Shown here one piece after another: positions 8,974-17,247 of a stretch of DNA of 64,000 nucleotides (the first letter of the stretch is position 1; each line of letters starts with the position of its first letter). A model generated the notes under the pieces. The model did not search any database. It was not told the DNA's origin and saw only the letters and a program-made list of their open reading frames with translations. The position numbers were made by a program, and so were the translations under genes. The stretch comes from CCMP332 sp040218795 (GTDB taxonomy: Bacteria > Bacteroidota > Bacteroidia > Cytophagales > CCMP332), in contig JAVJQT010000005.1 of the NCBI GenBank assembly GCA_040218795.1, positions 124,001 through 188,000 of the forward strand, in the 5' to 3' direction.

Positions 8974-11502
8974 ATGCTAGATACATCAACAAAAAAAAGA
9001 ATAGACGATTGTCGGGATATTTTGGTGGGTAAACTGCCCGACCCAAAAGCACAGATTGAGCAAATTACCATTGGATTGATTTACAAGTTCATGGACGACA
9101 TGGACAAAGAAGCCATAGAATTGGGTGCATCGGCTAAATTCTTTTCGGGTGATTATGAAAAATATGCTTGGGACAAACTATTTGACTCCAAAGTAACGGC
9201 TTCAGAAATGTTGCGTTTGTATTCGGATGCCATTGAAAGCATGGAGAAGAACCCGAACATTCCGCAACTTTTTCGGGATATTTTCAATAATGCCTATTTG
9301 CCTTACCGTGACCCTGAAACTCTGAAACTGTTTCTGAAAACCATTGGCGAATTTGAATACACCCACAGCGAAAAATTGGGTGATGCTTTTGAATACCTGC
9401 TTTCGGTGATGGGTTCGCAAGGAGATGCAGGACAGTTTAGAACACCCAGACACGTAATTGATTTTTTGGTGGCGATTATTGACCCTGACAAAGGCAAAAC
9501 TATACTTGACCCTGCATGCGGAACTGCAGGATTTTTGATTTCGGCTTACAAGCATATTCTGCTCAAACACACCAAAGCCAATAAAGATGGTTTGAATATT
9601 TACGAGTACAACAAACTCTCAAACCTGCCTGCCGGCAAGGCAGGAAAGCCTTTCAACAATTTAGGCGACCAACTCACACCTGACGACCGAAAAAAACTGA
9701 TTCAGAATTTTGCGGGTTACGACATTTCGCCTGACATGGTGCGTTTGAGTTTGGTGAATTTGTACCTGCATGGATTTTCTGACCCACATATTAATGAGTA
9801 CGATACACTAAGCAGCGAAGACCGTTGGAACGAAAACTTTGATGTGGTGCTTGCTAATCCGCCTTTTATGAGTCCGAAGGGAGGCATACGGCCACACAAG
9901 AAGTTCACCATCAGCAGCAACCGTTCGGAAGTGTTGTTTGTGGACTATATAGCCGAACATCTGAACCCCAAAGGCAAAGCGGGCATCATTGTACCCGAAG
10001 GTGTGATTTTCCAAAGCGGAACGGCTTACAAAGACCTGCGGAAAATGTTGGTAGAGAATTACCTCTATGCCGTAGTGAGTTTGCCGGCAGGCGTGTTTAA
10101 CCCTTACAGTGGTGTAAAAACATCCATATTATTGATGGACAAAGCCATTGCCAAACAACGCAACGAGATTCTGTTTGTAAAAATTGACAATGATGGCTAC
10201 AACCTTGGAGCACAGCGAGCAGCCGTAAAAGGCAGCCAATTAGAAGAGGTCATTACCCTTACCCATGATTTTGTCAAATCAGGTGAGGTTCCTGATTCCT
10301 TGATTGCTCATGCGGTTTTAAGAACTGAAATAGCTGCCAATGGTGATTACAATTTGAGCGGAGAGCGATATAAAATTCTTGATGCAGTCAATTCAGAGTT
10401 TGAATTAGTGGAACTTGGAGAGGTAACCAAACTATATCAACCTCAAACCATTTCTCAAAAGGATATGAAGGATGATGGTGAGTTTTTAGTATTTGGCGCC
10501 AATGGTATTATTGGCAGGTACGACCAATTTAACCATGAGGATAGAGAAGTCCTAATTACTTGCAGAGGCGCAACATGTGGTACTATAAATATGTCATCGC
10601 CAAAAGCTTGGATTACGGGTAATGCTATGGTCGCTCAGCCTGTCGAATCAAGTAAATTAAGTAAAGACTTTCTTTTCTACGTTCTAAGTAATTCAGATTT
10701 ATCATCGACTATTTCGGGTGCTGCACAACCTCAAATCACGAGACAAGGTTTAAGTCCGTTTAAAATCCCCCTTCCCCCCTTATCCATTCAGGAAGAAATA
10801 GTAGCCGAAATAGAAGGCTACCAAAAAATAATTGATGGAGCCAAATCAGTAGTAGCCAACTACAAACCCAAAATTGACATTGACCCCGATTGGGAGATGG
10901 TGGAGTTACGCAATATTGGAAAAGTCCGTATGTGTAAAAGGATTTTTAAGAAACAGACTTCAGTAGAAGGAGATGTTCCTTTTTATAAAATTGGAACTTT
11001 CGGAAAAGAAGCAGATGCATTTATTTCTAATGACCTCTTTACTGAGTTTAGAGATAAGTTTTCTTATCCAAAAAAAGGAGATGTGTTAATTTCTACTTCA
11101 GGAACGATTGGACGAACCGTAGTTTTTGATGGCGAACCTGCATATTTCCAAGATTCTAATATAGTTTGGATTGCAAATGATGAATCGAGGGTTTTAAACT
11201 CTTTCTTGAATGCTTACTATCAGCAAATAAATTGGAGACCAGCAACAGGCGTCACGATTGCACGACTTTATAACAAAATCATTGAAGAAACTAAAGTACC
11301 CATTCCTCCAATCGGAACTCAACGCCAAATCGTAGCACAAATCGAAAAAGAGCAGGCATTGATCAACTCCAACAAGCAGCTCATTGAAATTTTTGAGCAG
11401 AAAATTAAGGATAGGATTGCTAAAGTTTGGGGTGTAGAAAAAACAGAAAAAGAAACTTTAAATATGACTGATGAACCAGTGGCAGAATATGAGAAGACTT
11501 AA
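8974..11502 (+). CDS. hsdM-hsdS: Fused type I DNA methyltransferase and specificity subunit (HsdM-HsdS)
   Basis: An 842-residue fusion. Residues ~1-460 are an N6-adenine methyltransferase: an N-terminal helical HsdM_N-like region, the AdoMet-binding motif DPACGTAGF from D179, and the catalytic NPPF from N295. Residues ~475-830 are an HsdS-type specificity region with two target-recognition domains (~480-610 and ~635-775). Each is followed by the usual conserved end motif (PLPPLSIQEEIVAEIEGYQK and IPPIGTQRQIVAQIEKEQ) and a coiled-coil spacer. Separate hsdM and hsdS genes are the norm, so this is a one-chain M-S. A Gly/Ala-rich insert, N217-L-P-A-G-K-A-G224, is encoded by a palindromic repeat. 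The methyl target cannot be read from sequence. Confidence 0.9.
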   Translation: MLDTSTKKRIDDCRDILVGKLPDPKAQIEQITIGLIYKFMDDMDKEAIELGASAKFFSGDYEKYAWDKLFDSKVTASEMLRLYSDAIESMEKNPNIPQLFRDIFNNAYLPYRDPETLKLFLKTIGEFEYTHSEKLGDAFEYLLSVMGSQGDAGQFRTPRHVIDFLVAIIDPDKGKTILDPACGTAGFLISAYKHILLKHTKANKDGLNIYEYNKLSNLPAGKAGKPFNNLGDQLTPDDRKKLIQNFAGYDISPDMVRLSLVNLYLHGFSDPHINEYDTLSSEDRWNENFDVVLANPPFMSPKGGIRPHKKFTISSNRSEVLFVDYIAEHLNPKGKAGIIVPEGVIFQSGTAYKDLRKMLVENYLYAVVSLPAGVFNPYSGVKTSILLMDKAIAKQRNEILFVKIDNDGYNLGAQRAAVKGSQLEEVITLTHDFVKSGEVPDSLIAHAVLRTEIAANGDYNLSGERYKILDAVNSEFELVELGEVTKLYQPQTISQKDMKDDGEFLVFGANGIIGRYDQFNHEDREVLITCRGATCGTINMSSPKAWITGNAMVAQPVESSKLSKDFLFYVLSNSDLSSTISGAAQPQITRQGLSPFKIPLPPLSIQEEIVAEIEGYQKIIDGAKSVVANYKPKIDIDPDWEMVELRNIGKVRMCKRIFKKQTSVEGDVPFYKIGTFGKEADAFISNDLFTEFRDKFSYPKKGDVLISTSGTIGRTVVFDGEPAYFQDSNIVWIANDESRVLNSFLNAYYQQINWRPATGVTIARLYNKIIEETKVPIPPIGTQRQIVAQIEKEQALINSNKQLIEIFEQKIKDRIAKVWGVEKTEKETLNMTDEPVAEYEKT
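9624..9644. repeat. Imperfect palindromic repeat inserted in frame in hsdM
   Basis: A 21-nt GC-rich imperfect palindrome with outer arms cctgcc and ggcagg around the centre tgccggca. It lies in frame within the methyltransferase part of the fusion gene and encodes L-P-A-G-K-A-G between the AdoMet motif and the catalytic NPPF. Its composition differs sharply from the surrounding AT-richer coding sequence. It looks like an insertion of a small dispersed repeat into a surface loop. Confidence 0.6.
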
Positions 11503-11510
11503 AAATAATA

Positions 11511-12008
11511 GTGAATAATGAAAGCAATAAATACAAATCGAATATGTGGCCAGTAATTCTTGGTGCGGGTGCAGTTGCTCTTCTTCTAAAAGCACTTTTT
11601 GAAGATGAAGAAGACTCAGGCAAGGAAGTAAAGAAACGCATCTTTATCAGCTTTGCCATTGAAGATGAGCAATACAGAAACTTTTTGGTAGCACAAGCCA
11701 AAAACGAACGGTCGCCTTTCACATTTGTAGATATGTCTGTTAAGCAGCCTTGGGATGAGAAAATTTGGAAACAAAAATGCCGTTCCAAAATCAAGTCCTG
11801 TGATGGCATGATAGTTCTGTTAAGCACAAACACTTGGCATTCAAGCGGCACACGTTGGGAAATAAAATGTGCCAAAGAAGAAGATTTGCCTGTAATCGGC
11901 ATGCACATCAAAAAGAACAATCAAGGAGCCATACCACCAGAGTTGAGAGGCAAAAAAGTAATCACTTGGTCTTGGGGCAATTTGGCTAAGGTCATTAAAA
12001 AGATATAA
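11511..12008 (+). CDS. Membrane-anchored TIR-like (DUF1863/ThsB-type) protein
   Basis: A 165-residue protein with a short N-terminal hydrophobic segment (residues ~13-29, WPVILGAGAVALLLKALF) and then a TIR-like domain (42-165). KRIFISFAIEDEQYRNFL is the first strand and helix, VDMSVKQPW the BB-loop region, and SSGTRWEIKCA contains E117, the best candidate for the catalytic NADase glutamate. This fold (MTH538/DUF1863) includes the ThsB proteins of Thoeris defence, which make an NAD-derived signal on infection. The start used is GTG at 11511; an in-frame ATG at 11544 would keep almost the whole hydrophobic segment. The stop is 1 nt before the caspase gene. It is a paralogue of the TIR gene at 13000; roughly half of the aligned residues match by eye. 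Confidence 0.75.
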   Translation: MNNESNKYKSNMWPVILGAGAVALLLKALFEDEEDSGKEVKKRIFISFAIEDEQYRNFLVAQAKNERSPFTFVDMSVKQPWDEKIWKQKCRSKIKSCDGMIVLLSTNTWHSSGTRWEIKCAKEEDLPVIGMHIKKNNQGAIPPELRGKKVITWSWGNLAKVIKKI

Positions 12009-12009
12009 T

Positions 12010-12981
12010 ATGAGAAAAGCACTTGTTGTAGGTATTAACAATTATCCAAATGCAGAATTATACGGCTGCATCAATGATGCTTCTGCTTTTGGTAATACAT
12101 TGGAAACAAACGGTGATGGCTCACCCAATTTTGATGTGCGATTGTTAACAGATGTTCCAACTAAAGGAGATTTAAAAGGCCATATAAAAGACTTGTTTGT
12201 CGGAGATTGTGAAACAGCTCTCTTTTATTTTTCAGGACATGGTTTTTTTGATGAAACAGGCGGTGGAATAATTGTTACCCCTGATTTTACAGCTAATGAC
12301 GAAGGAATTTCCATGGATGATATTCTTCACATTGCCAATGAATCCAAAGCACAAAATCGTGTAATCATTTTAGACTGCTGTCATTCGGGTTCTTTTGGTA
12401 ATCCGAAAATAAATGGCGGAAGAAATACTCAAATAGGTGAAGGCGTTTCGATTTTAACGGCAAGTAAAGCTGATGAAGCTTCCGTTGAAATCAATGGACA
12501 TGGCATTTTTACGAATCTTCTTTTAGATGCAATGCAAGGCGGAGCAGCGGATTTAAGAGGTCATATAACACCAGGCAGCATTTATTCATACATAGACCAA
12601 GCACTTGGACCTTGGGACCAGAGACCAGTATTCAAAACGAACATTACTCGTTTTACATCTCTCAGAACCGTTTCACCACAAGTTTCACCTGAGATTTTAA
12701 GAAGGCTGAATCAATATTTCACTTCGCCTGAAGACCAATTTAAACTTGACCCTTCATTTGAATTTACCAACGACCCAGCAATTGAACATGAATTTGAAGA
12801 ACCATATGCAGATGAGAAGAATGTCTCAATTTTTAAAGATTTGCAAAAGTTAGCAAGTGTGGGTTTGGTCGTGCCTGTGGACGAACAGCATATGTATTTT
12901 GCTGCAATGCACTCAAAAAGTTGCAGACTAACCGCATTAGGTTACCATTATTGGAGACTTGTAAAGGACAAAAGAATTTAA
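12010..12981 (+). CDS. Caspase-like protease (peptidase C14 family), probable defence effector
   Basis: A 323-residue cytoplasmic protein. The N-terminal ~215 residues are a caspase/metacaspase fold: KALVVGINNYPNAELYGC opens the domain, the catalytic His is H77 in YFSGHG, and the catalytic Cys is C124 in ILDCCHSGSFG. The last ~90 residues (PEILRRLNQYF onward, with FKDLQKLASVGLVVP and LTALGYHYWRL) look like a small winged-helix-type module that could bind a partner or ligand. The gene lies 1 nt after one TIR gene and 18 nt before a second. This suggests that a TIR-made nucleotide signal or TIR assembly activates the protease to cleave cellular proteins and stop growth on infection. The protease substrate is unknown. 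Confidence 0.82.
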   Translation: MRKALVVGINNYPNAELYGCINDASAFGNTLETNGDGSPNFDVRLLTDVPTKGDLKGHIKDLFVGDCETALFYFSGHGFFDETGGGIIVTPDFTANDEGISMDDILHIANESKAQNRVIILDCCHSGSFGNPKINGGRNTQIGEGVSILTASKADEASVEINGHGIFTNLLLDAMQGGAADLRGHITPGSIYSYIDQALGPWDQRPVFKTNITRFTSLRTVSPQVSPEILRRLNQYFTSPEDQFKLDPSFEFTNDPAIEHEFEEPYADEKNVSIFKDLQKLASVGLVVPVDEQHMYFAAMHSKSCRLTALGYHYWRLVKDKRI

Positions 12982-12999
12982 TCACCAAATAGAGAAATT

Positions 13000-13371
13000 A
13001 TGGCAGATAAAAAAGTAGTATTCATTGCATTTGCAATTGAAGATGAAAGACAAAGAGACTTTCTAAAAGGGCAATCATTAAACACAAAATCACCGTTCGA
13101 GTACGTTGACATGTCGGTAAAACAACCTTACGACAAGGATTGGAAAGACAGAGTGAGAACGAGAATTAGACGGTCGGACGGTGTAATTGTTTTGGTGAGT
13201 AAAAACTCGTTGACTTCCACAGGACAGAAATGGGAAATTGAATGTGCCAGAGAAGAAGGAAAGAAAATAAGAGGTTTTTGGGCATACTCGGACGACCGAA
13301 CAGACCTTGTAGGAGTTAACACCAAAGTTTGGACTTGGGACAATATCATGGACTTTATTGATTCACTTTAA
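13000..13371 (+). CDS. Soluble TIR-like (DUF1863/ThsB-type) protein
   Basis: A 123-residue single-domain TIR-like protein: KVVFIAFAIEDERQRDFL at the start, VDMSVKQPYDKDW, SDGVIVLVS, and TGQKWEIECA with E79 as candidate catalytic glutamate. It is a close paralogue of the TIR domain encoded at 11511 (shared AIEDE, VDMSVKQP, WEI-CA blocks) but lacks that protein's N-terminal membrane segment. It is the last gene of the co-directional defence block. Two TIR paralogues bracketing one caspase suggest two infection sensors, or a soluble and a membrane-bound pair, feeding one effector. Confidence 0.75.
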   Translation: MADKKVVFIAFAIEDERQRDFLKGQSLNTKSPFEYVDMSVKQPYDKDWKDRVRTRIRRSDGVIVLVSKNSLTSTGQKWEIECAREEGKKIRGFWAYSDDRTDLVGVNTKVWTWDNIMDFIDSL

Positions 13372-13385
13372 CAATGCTGACCCTA

Positions 13386-13457
13386 TGCATCCATACACAT
13401 TGGCAAGTCGCTCAAAACCACCGCACTAGCCAAAACTTGCCAAAAAGTATGGCTGCA
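13386..13457. repeat. Long imperfect inverted repeat at the end of the defence block
   Basis: A nested inverted repeat just downstream of the second TIR gene. The outer arms are tgcatccatac (13386-13396) and gtatggctgca (13447-13457), which pair at 10 of 11 positions; the inner arms are ttggcaagt (13400-13408) and acttgccaa (13435-13443), which pair perfectly. The loop is 26 nt. It could be a bidirectional terminator, a structured RNA tail or a recombination site. The composition is GC-richer than most intergenic sequence here. Confidence 0.6.
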
Positions 13458-13501
13458 CCAACACACAAAAAAAAAGACAATAAAGCACGAAAACTCAACA
13501 A

Positions 13502-13544
13502 TGTATAGTGCTTAGCACCCTGCTGGACGCTACGACACCATACA
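13502..13544. repeat. Second imperfect inverted repeat between the defence block and the WD40-caspase gene
   Basis: The arms tgtatagtg (13502-13510) and caccataca (13536-13544) pair at 8 of 9 positions, and an inner tagc / gcta pair (13513-13516, 13529-13532) gives a bulged two-stem hairpin. It resembles a folded recombination site or terminator in shape. It lacks the GTTRRRY core that would make an integron attC call convincing. Confidence 0.45.
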
Positions 13545-13584
13545 CTGACCGTTCGAAATCACCTTAACAATAAGCTCCAATCAA

Positions 13585-16500
13585 TCACTCCTTTACAATC
13601 ACCAATGGAAAATCCATTCCCCGGGAAAAGGTGAAAGGGTATTGAGGTGAACCCTTTTCTTTTTGACTCAAGCTGGGTACTCTGTCATCTAAAAATGATT
13701 TGAGTTCGTATATGGTGACTTTATCATCGTCAGGTGCTCCGTCGGCCTTTCCTTCCAGGGCCTCCAATAAGAGATAGGTAAACAAACCATGGCCCAAATG
13801 CTGGAATTCAGTGGCGTATTGGTCTGAGCCCGCGCTGGCCATGACATGAATGCCGCTGCTTCGCGAAAGCTGTGCAATGGCCTTTTCCTCGGGCGCGCCG
13901 CGTTGCGCCAATAATTCTACAGAACCTCCACTCTGGCAGGCATCCATAATGATGATTTGCTTTAAGGCGCTTATGCCTTGCAAATGTTTCTGCACTTCGG
14001 CAGCAGATAAAGCCGTTTCCTCCAATGCCTTTCGATCTAAAAGACGCGTACTTTCATGAAGGGCGAAAAAGAAATCGCCTTCCACCATGCTCCCATGTCC
14101 GGCATAATAGATCACCACCACATCGTTGATATCCGCTTTTTGCTCAAGGGCCTTTAGGGCATTTAAAATCCCATCCCTGCTGGCCTCTTGATCGTAAAGG
14201 GTGGTCGTATCAATGTTTTTGTAAAGCTGTGCGGCTTTTGAAGAAAAGGCTTTTACAAAGGCGCTGGCATCGGCTACGGCGTAATTGAGGTTGAGCTTTG
14301 GGTTTTTATAGGCATTAATGCCTATGGCAAGGATATGACAGGTGGCATCTGCGGTGCCTTTTTGAATTTCAAGAAAAGCTTCGGATTTGGCAGATTCCAA
14401 TTGATCGCGATTGATCGCCGATGCCTGAAAGCGATTTTTTCCATTTATAAGTGGGATATCTAAAACATAATATGTCGTATCTCCTTTTTGTCGTCTCGCT
14501 TCTCTTAGCCCCTCCTCTCCTTTTGCTATGCGTTTTCCATTGTGATAAAGTCGAAGCGCTTCCACACCCCCGCCCATATCTATGACCCGAATTCTAAGCG
14601 TGGCCTCTTCCCCGCTCCCCTTTGCCAAAGCCACGAGTTTTACTTCGGGCGGTGGATTGCTTTGAATGCGCTGCTGCAAACTGGCGCCTCCTCTTTTTCC
14701 CTCTCCGCTTCTTAAGTGTTTGGGTAGCCTGGGATCAAAAAATTCATCAAAAAACTGATCCACCTGAAAGGCCTGAAATCCTTTGACAAAGTGAATGTGT
14801 TTTCTCGCTCCATCCGTGGCATAAAAATGCCCGTCCAGCGAGCGGATCATATAATCGGTCTGGCCAATGTGAATCTCCTCAAAAATCATTTTTTGACTTT
14901 CCGGATTCCAGATTTTGGTCACGCCGTTAATGTCCACAGAAATCAATTGCCCGGCATCTGAGAAAAGGACATTGGAAATGGCCGCTTCATGACCTTCCAG
15001 AGAAAAAGCCAGATTCCCATTGCTTCGATCCCAGAATTTTATTAATCTATCTTCTCCCCCTGTTACCACGTATTTTTCATCGGGAGAATAAACAGCAGTA
15101 TACATGGGGCCATTGGATCTGAATTTGGCTGTCTGCAGGCCTGTTCCTAGATCCCATTCCCTCGCCGTACCATCCCAGGAAGCGCTTAACATTCGATTTC
15201 CGGTGCTTGTAAAATTCAAGCTGCTTACGACATCGGTATGCCCAATGAATTGCCGGACCATGGTTTTTGAATCGGGTTCCCAGAGTTCAAGTGTTTTGTC
15301 GAGTTTGCCCAACACCAGATAGAGATCGTTCGGTGTGAAAGCAAGGCTATAGGCTGAATTATTATTGAGATTGAGCAAAGACATTTGTTCTCCTTTTTCA
15401 AGGTCCCAAACCTTAACATAGGCATCCCAGCTGCTGCTGGCTGCCATACGACCATTATGACTATAGCGAAGATCAAAAATGAGTTCCCTGTGGCTTCCGA
15501 TGCTGCGAATGGTGTCTCCTTTGTCTATGTCCCAAAGCAGAATTTTTCCTCCTCCCCCGCCCGTAATGAGGGATTTTCCATCCGGACTTTGGTCAAAAGC
15601 CAATACCGCCTTATCATGTGCATTGTACTCGCGTATTGCCCGGCCCGAATAAAGGTCCCAGCGTTTGAGCTTGCTTCCGAATTTTCCTCTAATAAGTTCA
15701 TTATTGCTTCGCAATACGGTTTTGTTTTTTAAACGGATAAAATTGGCGATATGGGATTGCCAATAATTATTGGGATCGAAATCCAAACCACCCCGGTCTA
15801 CCAAATGCAGAATTCCCGAAAAGTCGCGCAGGAAACGGCCGTCATTTGCAGAAAAGAGACTGGCTTTATTGTCATTTCCCGAAATAAGAATTTCATCTCC
15901 CGAAGGAGAAAAACGCGCTTCATTGATTTCCTGGACATCGGGAAAAAAACTTAAAAGAGAATCCCCCGATTTTGCATCCAGGATCCGAATTTCCTTTTCT
16001 CCTGCCAGCAGCAATTTTCCATTGGTATGGATGTCCAGACTGTTGATTTGAAATGGAACTTTGGCCAGATCCCTTAATTTTTCACCCTTTTCCAAATCGT
16101 AGATACGCAAACTGCCTTTTTGTTCGGCCTTATAGAGCAATCCCGATTTAGGCTGCAGCTTTACAAAAGCAAGACATCCGCCACAAAAGCCTTTTTCTAT
16201 CGCAAACTCATAAACTTCTTCCCAGGTCTCGGTGGAAAAGACACGCGCCTTTTTATTGTCTTCGCCGATAATCAGATGTTTTCCATCCGCGCTGAATTCC
16301 AGATCAATTCCAAATCCCAAACCCTTTTCAGGGCCGACTTTGATTTTTTTATCCAGACTTTTAGTTTTCAGATCCCAAATGCTCATGCTCCAGTCGTAAC
16401 CTCCACATGCCAGTTTTTGGCCATCCGGGCTAAAAGCCACATCCGTCATATAGTTTTCCCCCTTGACCCTCAGGATAGTTTCGCCGCTTGCAATCTCCCA

Positions 16501-16788
16501 GACCCTGGTCGTATAATCGGCACTTGTACTCGCCAATAACTTACCATCAGGACTCAATTCCAGATGATTGACTGTATGTTCATGACCAAAAAGAGTTTTG
16601 ATTTCCAGACCCGATTGATAATCCCATATTTTGATGCTCTTATCCCGGCTTGCCGTAAATAGAAGAGTTTCTTCCGCGTTGATGACCGCACTTTTGACCA
16701 CCCGTGCATGTCCCTTTTGAATAACAGTCCTTAATTCCTGCGCATAAAGCGAGGAAGAACAAAGCAAAAGCAGGAACCAGGATTTCAT
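13585..16788 (-). CDS. Exported WD40-repeat protein with C-terminal caspase (C14) domain
   Basis: A 1067-residue protein. MKSWFLLLLCSSSLYAQ is a clear signal peptide, so it acts in the periplasm or outside. Residues ~25-650 carry about twelve WD40 repeats arranged as propellers (LLASTSADYTTRVWE, ISGNDNKASLF, LSASWDGTAREWD, VVTGGEDRLIKFWD and others). A linker of ~150 residues follows, then a caspase domain with CHILAIGINAYKNP, the catalytic His in YYAGHG (near residue 897) and the catalytic Cys in DACQSGG (near 951). WD40-caspase proteins are widespread in Bacteroidota; their targets are unknown. It is convergent with the TIR-caspase operon, separated by the inverted repeats, so a link in function is only positional. 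No T9SS sorting domain is visible at the C-terminus. Confidence 0.85.
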   Translation of the reverse strand: MKSWFLLLLCSSSLYAQELRTVIQKGHARVVKSAVINAEETLLFTASRDKSIKIWDYQSGLEIKTLFGHEHTVNHLELSPDGKLLASTSADYTTRVWEIASGETILRVKGENYMTDVAFSPDGQKLACGGYDWSMSIWDLKTKSLDKKIKVGPEKGLGFGIDLEFSADGKHLIIGEDNKKARVFSTETWEEVYEFAIEKGFCGGCLAFVKLQPKSGLLYKAEQKGSLRIYDLEKGEKLRDLAKVPFQINSLDIHTNGKLLLAGEKEIRILDAKSGDSLLSFFPDVQEINEARFSPSGDEILISGNDNKASLFSANDGRFLRDFSGILHLVDRGGLDFDPNNYWQSHIANFIRLKNKTVLRSNNELIRGKFGSKLKRWDLYSGRAIREYNAHDKAVLAFDQSPDGKSLITGGGGGKILLWDIDKGDTIRSIGSHRELIFDLRYSHNGRMAASSSWDAYVKVWDLEKGEQMSLLNLNNNSAYSLAFTPNDLYLVLGKLDKTLELWEPDSKTMVRQFIGHTDVVSSLNFTSTGNRMLSASWDGTAREWDLGTGLQTAKFRSNGPMYTAVYSPDEKYVVTGGEDRLIKFWDRSNGNLAFSLEGHEAAISNVLFSDAGQLISVDINGVTKIWNPESQKMIFEEIHIGQTDYMIRSLDGHFYATDGARKHIHFVKGFQAFQVDQFFDEFFDPRLPKHLRSGEGKRGGASLQQRIQSNPPPEVKLVALAKGSGEEATLRIRVIDMGGGVEALRLYHNGKRIAKGEEGLREARRQKGDTTYYVLDIPLINGKNRFQASAINRDQLESAKSEAFLEIQKGTADATCHILAIGINAYKNPKLNLNYAVADASAFVKAFSSKAAQLYKNIDTTTLYDQEASRDGILNALKALEQKADINDVVVIYYAGHGSMVEGDFFFALHESTRLLDRKALEETALSAAEVQKHLQGISALKQIIIMDACQSGGSVELLAQRGAPEEKAIAQLSRSSGIHVMASAGSDQYATEFQHLGHGLFTYLLLEALEGKADGAPDDDKVTIYELKSFLDDRVPSLSQKEKGSPQYPFTFSRGMDFPLVIVKE

Positions 16789-17037
16789 GGATTAAAGATA
16801 GCAATGGAATTAAAAATTTTTTTATTCGAATTGAATCACCCTTTTTTTAAGTCAAAATCAGGATTCTTTGCAAAGGCTCTGTTTAATTAAAATGACGAAT
16901 TACGGATTACGGATTTACCAAAAGTAATCAAGGCCAGCAACTATTAATCATTCAAATAGTCGTTATGTTTCCCGGGCTTAGGATTCATTATTCAGACTAT
17001 GATAAAAACTAAATTCAAAAAATATTAACTTTATACT

Positions 17038-17247
17038 ATGACGATTGAGCAAAAGAAAATATCATTGATTAACTGGATTACAAATCTGGAAGACGAGCAA
17101 GTTTTAGACAATATTCTAAGTATTCAAAATTCCAATTTGGATGAGCTCCCGGAATCTATTGTTAAACTTTTAAAAATAGCTGAGTCTGAACCTGAAGAAA
17201 ATCTAATCAAGCACAGCAGTGCTAATGATATTTTGAGAATGAAATGA
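17038..17247 (+). CDS. Putative antitoxin of a ParE/RelE-type toxin-antitoxin pair
   Basis: A 69-residue acidic helical protein (TIEQKKISLINWITNLEDEQ at the N-terminus) whose last codons overlap the start of the toxin-like gene by 4 nt (ATGA). Small antitoxins of this type pair with RelE/ParE toxins in Bacteroidota. The antitoxin role is inferred from size, order and overlap; I see no sharp DNA-binding motif. A near-consensus -7 box, TAACTTTA, lies just upstream of the start. Confidence 0.65.
   Translation: MTIEQKKISLINWITNLEDEQVLDNILSIQNSNLDELPESIVKLLKIAESEPEENLIKHSSANDILRMK

Noticed and set aside
10414..11502. A separate hsdS gene
   Set aside because: The specificity region is in the same open frame as the methyltransferase, with no stop or start between, so it is a fusion.
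13502..13560. Integron attC-like site after the defence block
   Set aside because: The hairpin is bulged and two-stemmed, but the GTTRRRY core and its partner box are not both present, and no integrase is in the window.
16968..16982. The 13-mer ttcccgggcttag also occurs near 44815-44827
   Set aside because: Only two copies, one before the toxin-antitoxin pair and one between convergent genes; too short and without shared flanks to call a repeat.
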